From Candidatus Saccharimonadota bacterium (lineage in GTDB: Bacteria > Patescibacteriota > Saccharimonadia > CAILAD01 > BJGX01), in the NCBI GenBank assembly GCA_013816445.1, contig JACDEK010000001.1:1-40378 (forward strand): a stretch of DNA of 40,378 bases. The letters run 5' to 3'. Positions 8,399 to 16,400 of this stretch are shown here, piece by piece (position 1 is the first letter of the stretch; every line of letters starts with the position of its first letter). The notes beneath the pieces were generated by a model, which did not search any database, was not told the DNA's origin, and was given only the letters and a program-made list of their open reading frames with translations. The translations under genes were made by a program, and so were the position numbers.

Positions 8399-9073
8399 GT
8401 GGCGAGGTCTATCGATCAGATCACTGCTGAACTAAATAGTGCTTATCAGCCACAAATAGATGTAGTAAACAAGCAGATGGCTGAACTACCCGCCTACTAT
8501 CAAGCCCAACAGGGTGGTTTAGATACCGCTAAAACTAATGCTTTTGGCGATATTACTAATATGGCATCATCTAAAGGTATGTCTTACTCTGGTATGCCTA
8601 TAGCTGAACAGTCACGATATGTTGGTGAAAAATACCTCCCAGCTATGGCTCAGTTAAAACAGCAGCAAACACAACAGCAATATGGATTACAAACTAATAT
8701 CAATGATATTTACTCTAAACGTCTTACACAAGCTCAAGGTTTACAACAACAAGAGCTTGCTAGAGAAGAAGCTACAAGACAAGCTGAAGCCGAAAGACAA
8801 CAGCAAGAACGACAATTCCAGCAAAAACTTGCTGCTGAGGCCCGAGCTGCTAGATCTAGTCGTGGTGGTGGTGGTGGAGGGGATCGTGCACCCAAACAAC
8901 CATCTGTAGATGACGCTGCTGCTCTCGTAAATAGTCTTCGCTCTAGTGGTCAATATGGTGACTCTCAGTATGGATCAATAGCAGAAGCTATGCGACAACG
9001 TGGTTATGATATATCAAGAGACTCTGTCTATGATAAAGGACTAAGAAAAGCTTTCAATTTTGGATATAGTTAG
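8399..9073 (+). CDS. Gln-rich coiled-coil ejection-type internal virion protein
   Basis: 224 residues with a GTG start one base after the HNH stop. Residues ~85-150 form a long Gln/Glu/Arg-rich coiled coil (Q-Q-Q-E-L-A-R-E-E-A), followed by a six-glycine linker. The end includes Y-G-S-I-A-E-A-M-R-Q-R-G-Y-D-I. Proteins of this kind just before a giant internal protein are ejection proteins in podoviruses, forming a channel for DNA across the envelope. That role is inferred from order and composition. Confidence 0.7.
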   Translation: MARSIDQITAELNSAYQPQIDVVNKQMAELPAYYQAQQGGLDTAKTNAFGDITNMASSKGMSYSGMPIAEQSRYVGEKYLPAMAQLKQQQTQQQYGLQTNINDIYSKRLTQAQGLQQQELAREEATRQAEAERQQQERQFQQKLAAEARAARSSRGGGGGGDRAPKQPSVDDAAALVNSLRSSGQYGDSQYGSIAEAMRQRGYDISRDSVYDKGLRKAFNFGYS

Positions 9074-9075
9074 TC

Positions 9076-12000
9076 ATGGCGTCAGATCCATTCGCAGCTT
9101 GGGAGTCAAGATACGGTTCGCAGTCTAGCGGTGGGGGTGGTAATGATCCATTTTCATCTTGGGAGAGCCGATATAGTGTTGCTCGACTAGACCCTAATAA
9201 ATCACAAAAAGCTGGTGGTCTAGATCAGCTTAACCCAACTCAGCTTAAAAAATTTGGGTATAGCCCACAAGATTTAGGCCAAGAATATGTTAATAAACAA
9301 TATGCTAATCAATTCAGTGGTGCTAATAATACGTTTGCTCGTATATTTAAAGATTTAAGTGACAATGATCGTAAAAAATTATTAGATAATATAAGTAACA
9401 TTCCAGACAACCCAATAAAAAATATGTTGCTTGAAACATCTAAAAATGCTCCAGGTGCAAGTTTTAAATCTAATGCTATAGATAGGGCTAGAGAGTTTAC
9501 TAATGCTCCAGCAAGCACTAAATTATTAAGTGCTTTCTCACCTGTAGCAACAGGTTTGGCATTGTTTAATGCAGATAAAGCTATTCCTAAGCCAATACGA
9601 AACTTTAGCGAAACATATAACCAAAACTTGCTTGGTGGACTCGGTAGAGAAGGTGTCAATATTGCCAATGCTGGTGCTAATTTAATGAGCTTTGGTTTGA
9701 ATAGAGATGCTAACTCTAGAAACGCTCAGATGGTTAAGGACTCTTTATTTCCAGAACAGGGAACTAAAAACTCTCTATCTACTACAAAACGAGAGGATCT
9801 AGATAAGTGGGGTAAATATGGTCAATTAGCTGGCTCTGGTTCTAAACTTGCTACTGAAATAATAGGCACAGGTGATATTGGTAATGTTGCTAAGGGAATT
9901 ACTGCTGGCAGTTCTCTAGTAAAAGGTCTAGCTGGGGGTGGTAGAATTGCACAACTAGGATCTAAAGCCCTACCTTTACTCGGTGAATCGCTTGCTTCTA
10001 CTGGTGTTCAAACAGTAGGTAATGGCGGTGATATAAAAAGAGGTCTTGCTGAGGGTCTTGCTTATGATGCAGCATTTAACGTTGTAACTCTTGGTCTAGG
10101 AAAGTATGCAAGCAAAATAAATGCTCCCGAAACTCTCACTAAACTAGTAGAATCTCAGAGGGATCTAAAAGGTGTCCTGAGAGTAGTAAATGATGCTAAT
10201 GTTTCTGCTAAAGTTAAGAAACAACTCCTCGATGAAACAGATAGATTATCTCAGCTAGCTCTACCAACACCAAGTGGTAAATTAAGTGGTGATGGATTCA
10301 CTATGTCAAACTCACCAAATATTGCTACGATTGGTGCTAGCAAAAGACTTGGCTCAATAGAAAAAATGCTAGGTGATGCATCGGCTGGTAAAAAACAGAT
10401 AGATCCCGAAGCGTTTAAATCTCTGAAAGCTGAGAGAGATAACATACTACAACAAATACAAACTGGTGGTATTCAAAAACCAGCCAGACAAGCATCTACT
10501 GCAATAGGTGAGGACTTTTCTATGGGGGCAACAGCCCCACAAGGAATGATCCCAGCTCCTAGAACACCTGCTGAAATAGAAGTAGCAAAGATACTCGACC
10601 CTAACTATGCAAAACAAGAAGCCAAAGCAATAACTGATGCTAATAAATCTGGTTTCAAAGATAAACTATCAATGATAAAAAGAAAGTTCGTTGGTGCTGG
10701 TCTTGATGACGTTGCGATACTTGAAACTACTGCTAGAAACTCTAATCCTAATCTAAAAGCATCTGAGGATATTGGTAACCTCATAGATAGAACTCGCAGA
10801 TCAGAGATAATAGCTCAACAGTTTGGAAAAGATGCTGGCTTAGAAGACATAATAAAACTACATGGCGGAAAAGATTTTGATAAAGCTAGTATATTCTTGA
10901 GAGATAAGAGAGCCTTAGAACTATACAAGAATACTGGTGAGAATATGTCTGGTGTAGATCTTGGCAAAGCTGCTAAAAATGTAGAACTAAACTCAGCTAG
11001 ATTTGCTGAATTAAGTTCTAAAACCCAAGAGTACAATGGACAGTTCTTAGATGAAGCAGTAAATTACAATTTAATTTCTAGAGAAACTGCTGAGATGCTC
11101 AAAAAACAAAGTCCTGATTATGTTCCATTTAATCGTGTAATGGACGAGATAGAAAAATCATTTGATAGTGGCAGTTCAGTGAGTTTATCTAGCCAGAACG
11201 TAGTCAAAGCAATAAACGGTTCTGACAGAGAAGTAAAGAACGTAATGGAGAATATGTACGAGAATATGGGTAGAATGGTTGCACAGGGTGAAAGAAACAA
11301 TGCTGCAAAAGCACTATCATCTTATGTAAACCTAGAGGGTAATCCATTTGGTATAAGAGAGATAAAAGTATCCGAAGCTATCGGTAATAAAAATACTTTC
11401 TCATTCTTGGATAGTGGAGCAAAGCGTACTTTTGAGATAGCTCCTGAATTTAGAGATGCTGTAAAAGGCATGAATGGAGTAGAGATTGGCTTACTTGGTA
11501 AGATAATGGCACCATCTGCTAGACTTTTGAAAATGGGTGCAACTGGGCTAAACGTAGTATTCGGAGTGAGAAACGTACCAAAAGATCAACAGTTCTCCTT
11601 TATAGTTGGTAAACACCCAATACTTAGTGTTAAAAACTTCTTCAAAGCAGTGGGTGATACTGCTGGATTAGGTGAGTTCGGTGATGAGATGGCTAGATAT
11701 GGTGGCGGTACTATTGAAGCTGATGTATTCCGTAAGATGGGCAAAACAGTAAAACAGATACAGGCTGAAAGAAGCTTAGGTTCAAACCTTGCATACAAGG
11801 CAGCGAGACCTAACCAGTGGCTCAGATCAGTAGAAAATACCATAGGCAAGACCGAAGAGCTAACAAGAACTATGAATGCAAGATCATACTATGACGCTGC
11901 ATCAAAGGCTGGTAAAACAAAAGATGAAGCCATGCGAGAGGCTGTAGATGCCTATAATAAGGTATCTGTAGACTTTTTGAGAGCTGGGTCGATAACTCGT

Positions 12001-13038
12001 CAGTTAAATGCAGTAATACCATATCTTAACCCTGGTGTTCAAGGTACTAAAACATTCTTGAAAGCTATGAAAGAGAGACCAGTAGCAACAGGGGCTAAAT
12101 TGCTTGTTGGTGTGTATGCTCCTATGGCAGCAGTAACTGCGTATAATATGGCAGACCCTGAAAGACGTAAGATATGGAACGAAATACCTCCTTACGAAAA
12201 AGAAGGTAGCCTAATACTTGTATTGCCTGGTGCTAAGTCTAACGGTAAGGGTGGCTACAGTGGACTTATTAAACTACCAGTAAACCCTTCATTTGGTGCA
12301 ATGAATGGTCTTATTGGGAGAGCTATAGAATCTGCGTATGGTAAGGGTTCAGTTAGTGGACAAGATGCACTAAATGCCTTGTTAGAAACAATACAACCAA
12401 TAAGCACAGACCCAATGAAAGCACTTGGTCAGTTTACTCCACAAATTTTAAAACCAGGTATAGAACAATTCGCTAATAAGAGTATGTTTACTGGTGCACC
12501 AATAGTAGCGGACTCTATGCTAAACAAACCTGCTAATGAACAGGTAAAAGACTATACTTCTGGAACTGCTAGAAAAATTGGTGAAATGCTTGGAATATCA
12601 CCAATTAGAGTTGAGGCGTTCATTAAACAAAACTTAGCAGAAGTTGGTAGTCAGGGGCTTAATGCTTCGGACAATGTTCTTGCAAAAGCTGGAATAATAC
12701 CAAAAGAACAAATAGGCGGCAGAAGCGTAATGGCTGGACTATCTGGAGCACTAACCGAAGCTAGGGGTGGTGAGGGTACTAACGTATTCTACAAAACCTT
12801 AGAGCAAAACAGCCCAGATCGTACTAGGTATGTCAGTAAAGTAAATGAAGCGGTACAAAGAAAAGACTATAATGATGCTAAAAAAATAGCCAAAGAGTAC
12901 AACGATAGTCTAAATAACAAACTGACTGAGTATAACAAACATCACACTAAAGACAGTAGCTTAGAAGAAGCACTTAAAAAGGCTTACATAAATGATAGCG
13001 ACAAAGCACTTAAATCTAGGTATAAGAAAAATAAGTAA
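9076..13038 (+). CDS. Giant internal virion/ejection protein, LPD38-like polyvalent type
   Basis: 1320 residues, the largest gene. The N terminus carries two copies of D-P-F-x-x-W-E-S-R-Y separated by a Gly-rich linker. Residues ~60-420 are helical with hydrophobic Gly/Ala segments. About 640-1000 has Q-S-P-D-Y-V-P-F-N-R-V-M, then A-T-G-L-N-V-V-F-G-V-R-N-V-P-K and V-I-P-Y-L-N-P-G-V-Q-G-T-K-T-F. This pattern is known from large polyvalent protein domain LPD38. The C-terminal ~100 residues are charged (N-D-A-K-K-I-A-K-E-Y-N). No lysozyme or protease motif is visible. It is likely packaged and ejected with DNA; the domain name is from memory of the family pattern. Confidence 0.75.
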   Translation: MASDPFAAWESRYGSQSSGGGGNDPFSSWESRYSVARLDPNKSQKAGGLDQLNPTQLKKFGYSPQDLGQEYVNKQYANQFSGANNTFARIFKDLSDNDRKKLLDNISNIPDNPIKNMLLETSKNAPGASFKSNAIDRAREFTNAPASTKLLSAFSPVATGLALFNADKAIPKPIRNFSETYNQNLLGGLGREGVNIANAGANLMSFGLNRDANSRNAQMVKDSLFPEQGTKNSLSTTKREDLDKWGKYGQLAGSGSKLATEIIGTGDIGNVAKGITAGSSLVKGLAGGGRIAQLGSKALPLLGESLASTGVQTVGNGGDIKRGLAEGLAYDAAFNVVTLGLGKYASKINAPETLTKLVESQRDLKGVLRVVNDANVSAKVKKQLLDETDRLSQLALPTPSGKLSGDGFTMSNSPNIATIGASKRLGSIEKMLGDASAGKKQIDPEAFKSLKAERDNILQQIQTGGIQKPARQASTAIGEDFSMGATAPQGMIPAPRTPAEIEVAKILDPNYAKQEAKAITDANKSGFKDKLSMIKRKFVGAGLDDVAILETTARNSNPNLKASEDIGNLIDRTRRSEIIAQQFGKDAGLEDIIKLHGGKDFDKASIFLRDKRALELYKNTGENMSGVDLGKAAKNVELNSARFAELSSKTQEYNGQFLDEAVNYNLISRETAEMLKKQSPDYVPFNRVMDEIEKSFDSGSSVSLSSQNVVKAINGSDREVKNVMENMYENMGRMVAQGERNNAAKALSSYVNLEGNPFGIREIKVSEAIGNKNTFSFLDSGAKRTFEIAPEFRDAVKGMNGVEIGLLGKIMAPSARLLKMGATGLNVVFGVRNVPKDQQFSFIVGKHPILSVKNFFKAVGDTAGLGEFGDEMARYGGGTIEADVFRKMGKTVKQIQAERSLGSNLAYKAARPNQWLRSVENTIGKTEELTRTMNARSYYDAASKAGKTKDEAMREAVDAYNKVSVDFLRAGSITRQLNAVIPYLNPGVQGTKTFLKAMKERPVATGAKLLVGVYAPMAAVTAYNMADPERRKIWNEIPPYEKEGSLILVLPGAKSNGKGGYSGLIKLPVNPSFGAMNGLIGRAIESAYGKGSVSGQDALNALLETIQPISTDPMKALGQFTPQILKPGIEQFANKSMFTGAPIVADSMLNKPANEQVKDYTSGTARKIGEMLGISPIRVEAFIKQNLAEVGSQGLNASDNVLAKAGIIPKEQIGGRSVMAGLSGALTEARGGEGTNVFYKTLEQNSPDRTRYVSKVNEAVQRKDYNDAKKIAKEYNDSLNNKLTEYNKHHTKDSSLEEALKKAYINDSDKALKSRYKKNK

Positions 13039-13040
13039 GG

Positions 13041-13046
13041 TATAAT
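13041..13046 (+). promoter_or_regulatory. -10 element of a lysis-cassette promoter
   Basis: TATAAT two bases after the stop of the giant gene and 7 bases before the ATG at 13054. No TGn extension and no clear -35. Transcription would begin at or next to that ATG, giving a leaderless short ORF. Confidence 0.5.
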
Positions 13047-13053
13047 AAAGGTT

Positions 13054-13086
13054 ATGGATAAAAACTTCAGCAAGAGTCGGGCATAG
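13054..13086 (+). CDS. Possible 10-residue leader peptide of the lysis cassette
   Basis: ATG to TAG, ten codons, starting seven bases after TATAAT and ending four bases before the holin-like start at 13091. The holin-like gene has only a weak ribosome site, so ribosomes finishing this leaderless ORF could reinitiate. This is inference; the ORF could be chance. Confidence 0.35.
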   Translation: MDKNFSKSRA

Positions 13087-13090
13087 AGAT

Positions 13091-13441
13091 ATGGATATTT
13101 CTGTTGTATTAGGTGCGTTCGCTGGCATGCTATTAGGGTTTTATGGTATCGCTAAGGTTATGCTACTACAGGCATCAAAAGACCGTGATGCAGATAGAAA
13201 TGAGCGTAAGGAGTTTATATCAGCCGTTAAAGATATGGCTGGTGCAAGTGGTAGAGTAGCCGATGCAACTGTAAAGAGTGCCATAGAAGCCGAACAACGC
13301 AACGGCCATCTTGGGGAGCTTATATCTCAGGGCAATGAGAACACTACTAAGATACTAAGTACATTAGACAAATCGGCTAACATTCGTTCTAAAGAGTCTC
13401 ATGGCTCTGGGCAATTAGTTAAGACTAAGGAGGATAAATAA
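13091..13441 (+). CDS. Membrane-anchored holin-like protein
   Basis: 116 residues. One strong membrane helix at residues ~4-27 (V-V-L-G-A-F-A-G-M-L-L-G-F-Y-G-I-A) is followed by a long charged helix (D-R-D-A-D-R-N-E-R-K-E-F). This resembles phage holins or accessory lysis proteins with one anchor and a cytoplasmic coiled coil. It directly overlaps the endolysin start (TAATG), which supports a lysis role. Confidence 0.65.
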   Translation: MDISVVLGAFAGMLLGFYGIAKVMLLQASKDRDADRNERKEFISAVKDMAGASGRVADATVKSAIEAEQRNGHLGELISQGNENTTKILSTLDKSANIRSKESHGSGQLVKTKEDK

Positions 13442-14277
13442 TGACAATAGGTGAATGGTATGCACAAAGAGCAGGACAACGATTAGGTTCGTGTGGTGGT
13501 GGTAGTCAGAATATCGGGCAGTGCCAGCAATTAGTACAACTATACGCACTTGAGGTTCTAGGTGTACCAGGCTGCCCAGCATTTCCTGTACCATACGCAC
13601 GTCTTATGATGGGTACTCGTACAGATTACTTCACAACCGTACCCAATACACCATCTGGTGTACCACCTTATGGTTCGATAGTAGTCTTTAACGGTAGAGT
13701 TGGCGGTGGCTATGGTCACACAGGCGTAGCAATCGAGGGTAGCGATACTAACGTAGTGCGTATTATTCAACAGAACGACCCAATGGGTTCAGGGGCATCA
13801 ATAAAAATATATAATTATAATAATGTAATGGGCTGGCTTGTACCAAAATCTCAAGCTGTACAACCACAAGGAGATAATGACGTGATAATCAACGATAACA
13901 ATAACTTTGCACGAGCAAACAAAACTCATTTACAAATAAGAGGTAGAGCTTTAGACAGAGGCACATTCAATGCTTTTGTAGGTAAGGGCTGGCTTACATT
14001 TATAGAAGCTTTATCTGATGACCAAGAAGCCAATGACCACGAAGCTGCAGCAACACTAGGTGCAGTAGCTCGCCGAGATAACTGGCAACAACAGATATAT
14101 ACCTTACAAGACCAGAACAAAGTATTGCAGGGGCAAGTAGATAGCCTAGCCAAACAGGTAAAAGAATTACAAGCACAAATTGGTACACAAACAGATGACA
14201 CAAAGCTATTAAATGGCTTCGGTGAAATATTAACTAAACTAATAATCCGTCTTGGACTTAAAGGAGAACAGAAATGA
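13441..14277 (+). CDS. CHAP-domain endolysin
   Basis: 278 residues. The N-terminal CHAP amidase/peptidase domain (~1-140) shows the nucleophile Cys in I-G-Q-C-Q-Q-L-V and the His in G-G-G-Y-G-H-T-G-V-A-I-E-G, with the usual Y-G-S-I-V-V-F strand before it. A linker rich in Asn/Asp follows. Residues ~160-210 hold a helical region, N-A-F-V-G-K-G-W-L-T-F-I-E-A-L, perhaps wall-binding. The C terminus is a coiled coil (L-Q-G-Q-V-D-S-L-A-K-Q-V-K-E-L). It cuts peptidoglycan peptides during lysis. It has no signal peptide, so export depends on the neighbouring membrane proteins. AAGGAGG six bases upstream; the stop overlaps the next ATG. Confidence 0.85.
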   Translation: MTIGEWYAQRAGQRLGSCGGGSQNIGQCQQLVQLYALEVLGVPGCPAFPVPYARLMMGTRTDYFTTVPNTPSGVPPYGSIVVFNGRVGGGYGHTGVAIEGSDTNVVRIIQQNDPMGSGASIKIYNYNNVMGWLVPKSQAVQPQGDNDVIINDNNNFARANKTHLQIRGRALDRGTFNAFVGKGWLTFIEALSDDQEANDHEAAATLGAVARRDNWQQQIYTLQDQNKVLQGQVDSLAKQVKELQAQIGTQTDDTKLLNGFGEILTKLIIRLGLKGEQK

Positions 14278-14435
14278 ACATAATCATAGCAGTAGTAACA
14301 GCGATAATCGTAGGTGTAATAGTAGCTTTAATAGTAGGACTTGTACCAGCAATTGCAATGTATGCAACAGTAGCAGGATTGATTGCAGGACTTATTGTAC
14401 TAGTAGGTGGCTTGTCAGGTAAGTTTCCATGGTAG
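14274..14435 (+). CDS. Small two-helix membrane protein (holin candidate)
   Basis: 53 residues, almost wholly hydrophobic: I-I-I-A-V-V-T-A-I-I-V-G-V-I-V-A, then a second segment V-A-G-L-I-A-G-L-I-V-L-V-G-G, ending K-F-P-W. It overlaps the endolysin stop (ATGA) with AAGGAGAAC as the ribosome site. Two short helices and the position after the endolysin suggest a small holin or antiholin. Confidence 0.75.
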   Translation: MNIIIAVVTAIIVGVIVALIVGLVPAIAMYATVAGLIAGLIVLVGGLSGKFPW

Positions 14436-14602
14436 ACAAACTTAAAGGACTAGGCAAATATAGTAAGTTTCTTGTAGCAGCACTTACTGTAGTGCTTGCA
14501 GGATTAGCTTCTGTGTACGGAGATAACCAATATGTACAACTAGCAATTGGTATCGCTGGTGCATTAGGAGTTTACGCAGTACCAAACAGACAGGTAAAGT
14601 AA
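14429..14602 (+). CDS. Small membrane protein, r1t-holin-like
   Basis: 57 residues. A basic start (V-D-K-L-K-G-L-G-K-Y) precedes helix F-L-V-A-A-L-T-V-V-L-A-G-L-A, a short turn Y-G-D-N-Q, a second helix and the ending G-V-Y-A-V-P-N-R. This layout and the V-Y-x-V-P-N ending are common in small phage holins of Gram-positive hosts. It overlaps the upstream gene by seven bases and ends in TAATG overlapping the next. Confidence 0.7.
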   Translation: MVDKLKGLGKYSKFLVAALTVVLAGLASVYGDNQYVQLAIGIAGALGVYAVPNRQVK

Positions 14603-14715
14603 TGAAATCAGAGGATAAGGTTATTCTCGAATCAGAAATAATAGAGGAGTGGGATAAGCCAATGGTGTGTCCTATTGATCCAAAAGAACTTTCTGAATGT
14701 GAAGCTTGCCAATAA
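14602..14715 (+). CDS. Tiny acidic protein at end of lysis operon
   Basis: 37 residues, ATG overlapping the preceding stop. Acidic, with two cysteine patches (M-V-C-P-I-D and E-C-E-A-C) that could bind a metal. Last gene before the terminator. Function unknown. Confidence 0.6.
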   Translation: MKSEDKVILESEIIEEWDKPMVCPIDPKELSECEACQ

Positions 14716-14716
14716 G

Positions 14717-14725
14717 TGATATACT
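14717..14725 (+). promoter_or_regulatory. Extended -10 promoter for a candidate small RNA
   Basis: TGATATACT right after the lysis operon stop codon. No gene follows before the terminator at 14800-14830, so it would make a transcript of about 100 nt. Confidence 0.45.
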
Positions 14726-14731
14726 CTAAAT

Positions 14732-14830
14732 AAGTCGTCGTACCTGCTTTCAAGTGCAACTTATATATTTATACAAAAACTCGTTTAAGAACAACTCTAA
14801 AAATACCTCATCGACTTGGGGTATTTTTTT
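14732..14830 (+). ncRNA. Candidate terminator-ended small RNA
   Basis: Starts about seven bases after the extended -10 at 14717 and ends at the T-run of the terminator, about 99 nt without a convincing ORF. AAGTCG near the 5' end can pair with CGACTT inside the terminator loop, and ATAAGT pairs with ACTTAT. It could equally be only the 3' leader of the lysis mRNA. Confidence 0.35.
14799..14830 (+). terminator. Intrinsic terminator of the late/lysis operon
   Basis: Stem AAATACC (14801-14807) pairs with GGTATTT (14820-14826), followed by a run of T. It closes the plus-strand tail/lysis transcription unit at the convergent junction. Confidence 0.8.
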
Positions 14831-14835
14831 ATATA

Positions 14836-14863
14836 AAAAGCCCCCTGTATTTCTACAGGAGGC
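14836..14863 (-). terminator. Intrinsic terminator of the minus-strand early operon
   Basis: On the minus strand the hairpin is CCTGTA-GAAA-TACAGG, flanked by GCCT/GGGC and followed by TTTTT. It faces the plus terminator and insulates the two converging operons. Confidence 0.85.
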
Positions 14864-14868
14864 ACTGC

Positions 14869-15009
14869 TCAGAATAGTGTACCTTGTGGGTCAACTTTGT
14901 CTGGGCAGGTTTTCGCTTGTCGGGCGAGGTGTGGTTCTTGGAGTTTGGCTTCCCACTTACGGAGGCGGTAGTCCAAGTAATCAACGAAGAAGCTAATCAG
15001 CTTGAACAT
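14869..15009 (-). CDS. Small hypothetical protein, last early gene
   Basis: 46 residues from an ATG with GAGGAGG nearby. It begins F-K-L-I-S-F-F-V-D-Y-L-D-Y-R-L-R-K-W and is otherwise polar. The start overlaps the end of the upstream gene by 13 bases. Its stop lies six bases from the minus terminator. Unknown function. Confidence 0.65.
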   Translation of the reverse strand: MFKLISFFVDYLDYRLRKWEAKLQEPHLARQAKTCPDKVDPQGTLF

Positions 15010-15164
15010 CTTTTCACCTCCTCAATGAGTAGCTCGACGTGACGGTGTTGAATCTCTAGGCGGTTGATGTCACGAACTAAGAGGATATGAGCCTTACGTT
15101 TGATGTCTAGCTCAACTTCTAATCCTCGAAGTTCTATCTCTAGAAACTCTTGGTCTTGTGTCAT
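14997..15164 (-). CDS. Small helical protein
   Basis: 55 residues, strongly helical and charged: F-L-E-I-E-L-R-G-L-E-V-E-L-D-I-K-R-K-A. The ribosome site is GGGGG four bases before ATG, a type used by several genes here. Its ATG overlaps the upstream TGA. Possibly a coiled-coil regulator or inhibitor of a host protein; no family was recognised. Confidence 0.65.
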   Translation of the reverse strand: MTQDQEFLEIELRGLEVELDIKRKAHILLVRDINRLEIQHRHVELLIEEVKRCSS

Positions 15165-15331
15165 CGTTCCCCCGTTCGCATCTCCTCTTTCTCGATTCGC
15201 GACACTAGCTTTATACGCTCAGCTTGTACCCGCAGTATCTTGCTGTTGATGTTTTTGTTCCATCTGTATAACTTGGCAAGGTACTTGTCGGTCTTGATTA
15301 GACGTTCTCTCAACGCAACCACGTTCGACAC
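15161..15331 (-). CDS. Small basic helical protein, GTG start
   Basis: 56 residues from GTG with AAAGGAG seven bases upstream. Basic and helical: L-R-E-R-L-I-K-T-D-K-Y-L-A-K-L-Y-R-W-N, then I-E-K-E-E-M-R. It overlaps the 3' part of the zinc-ribbon ORF (15219-15524) by 113 bases in another frame, and its stop overlaps the next ATG. The regular helical pattern argues this frame is the real one in the overlap. Confidence 0.6.
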   Translation of the reverse strand: MSNVVALRERLIKTDKYLAKLYRWNKNINSKILRVQAERIKLVSRIEKEEMRTGER

Positions 15332-15524
15332 GAGTTATCTCCTTTGGTGTGTTGGAGAAAAGTAGACCGTTGGTATACCACAACGATTCTGTGACTGGGC
15401 AGTAATGGCAGTACAGAAAGGCTGTAATTGACGCAACCTCTACAGGAGTTTTACAAACAGGGCATACTACTTTTCTACTACGCCCCGTTTGGTTACGACG
15501 ACGGTTCGCATTACTCGAAAACAT
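15219..15524 (-). CDS. Zinc-ribbon protein with long out-of-frame overlap
   Basis: 101 residues, AAGGAGG ten bases before ATG. A basic N-terminal stretch (A-N-R-R-R-N-Q-T-G-R-S-R-K) is followed by a zinc ribbon: C-P-V-C at ~21-24 and C-H-Y-C at ~39-42. The last ~40 residues overlap the 15161-15331 gene and look like non-selected sequence. Small zinc-ribbon proteins in early phage operons often bind DNA or host RNA polymerase; that is a guess. Confidence 0.6.
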   Translation of the reverse strand: MFSSNANRRRNQTGRSRKVVCPVCKTPVEVASITAFLYCHYCPVTESLWYTNGLLFSNTPKEITRVERGCVERTSNQDRQVPCQVIQMEQKHQQQDTAGTS

Positions 15525-15592
15525 CTGTGTTCCACCTCCTTGCGTAGTGTTACAATCCTAACTTCGCAATGAGGGCATACCCAGTTAATCAT
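15467..15592 (-). CDS. Tiny zinc-finger-like protein
   Basis: 41 residues, ATG overlapping the upstream TGA. It starts I-N-W-V-C-P-H-C-E with a later H-R-C, so a zinc knuckle is possible. Its 3' end overlaps the following zinc-ribbon gene by 58 bases. Function unknown. Confidence 0.5.
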   Translation of the reverse strand: MINWVCPHCEVRIVTLRKEVEHRCFRVMRTVVVTKRGVVEK

Positions 15593-15678
15593 CGTCTTCC
15601 TTTCGATGGTGTCCGACGCTTCTTGCGGGATGCACGCTTCTTCTTCTGTACTACTACAGACTTCTGCACAGTTGCCAT
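15589..15678 (-). CDS. 29-residue highly basic peptide
   Basis: ATG four bases after GGGGG. More than a third Lys/Arg (Q-K-K-K-R-A-S-R-K-K-R-R), with no acidic residues. First gene after a good -10 element. Possibly a nucleic-acid-binding peptide. Confidence 0.55.
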   Translation of the reverse strand: MATVQKSVVVQKKKRASRKKRRTPSKGRR

Positions 15679-15709
15679 TATTCCCCCTAGATTGTAAGGT
15701 ACTAACTAC

Positions 15710-15715
15710 ATTATA
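15710..15715 (-). promoter_or_regulatory. -10 element for the distal early small-gene operon
   Basis: TATAAT on the minus strand, 32 bases before the ATG at 15678. No recognisable -35 box. It lies between the HNH endonuclease stop and the basic peptide gene. Confidence 0.5.
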
Positions 15716-15747
15716 CGCCTAGTACCAGCCCTTTGCATTTGAATGAG

Positions 15748-16368
15748 CTAGCACGTGCAACTTCCACAATGTTTCTTAACCTTTGTACCCTTGGCTATCT
15801 TGCTGAAATAATCTTCGCCATATTTTTTAGCCAACTCCTTACCAGACAACGAACCAGTTATTTTACTGTTACCCCAGTACGAGTTATCTACTTCTAATAC
15901 AGGTAAGTGTTTCCATGAGTAGCCTCTTACTATTTTGTTCACAGACGACTTGTTTATCCCATACTCTTCCGCAAGGTCTAGGCTTCGCTCCCCAGTTTGT
16001 TTTCTTTTGCGTATTTCCATGACTTGCCTTTCGGATAGCTTAGCTGTGTTGACACTTTCGCCTCTTCTCAAAAATAACCTTCTCTCGTTGTTCTCTGTCG
16101 GTGTGCAGGATTCTAGGTTTACCAACCTACAATCAGTCACTATCCCATTTATATGATTAACGTGATAACCATCAGGAATATCGGCGTAGGTAGATATAAC
16201 CAGGCGATGTAGAGATTTCTCAGATACCTTCCCATCTTTACTCAGCCTTACTGATAGGTAGCCTCCATTTTTAATTACAGGCTTTACTACACCGAGCGTT
16301 TTCCTATTTCTGATATAGCCATCTATGCTACATTCATAATTTGGGTAGTCTTCAAGTTGTTTCCACAT
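15748..16368 (-). CDS. NUMOD4-HNH homing endonuclease
   Basis: 206 residues. Residues ~1-40 match NUMOD4: M-W-K-Q-L-E-D-Y-P-N-Y-E-C-S-I-D-G-Y-I-R-N. HNH core at ~50-95: L-H-R-L-V-I-S-T-Y, V-N-H-I-N-G-I-V-T-D and L-V-N-L-E-S-C. A helix-turn-helix-like DNA-binding part at ~125-150 includes L-D-L-A-E-E-Y-G-I-N-K-S-S-V-N-K-I. A second, weaker copy with L-A-K-K-Y-G and a Cys-rich end follows. It is a freestanding selfish endonuclease inserted in the early operon. Confidence 0.85.
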   Translation of the reverse strand: MWKQLEDYPNYECSIDGYIRNRKTLGVVKPVIKNGGYLSVRLSKDGKVSEKSLHRLVISTYADIPDGYHVNHINGIVTDCRLVNLESCTPTENNERRLFLRRGESVNTAKLSERQVMEIRKRKQTGERSLDLAEEYGINKSSVNKIVRGYSWKHLPVLEVDNSYWGNSKITGSLSGKELAKKYGEDYFSKIAKGTKVKKHCGSCTC

Positions 16369-16400
16369 ACCCCTATATTAACACAGTAGTTCTTGTGGTA

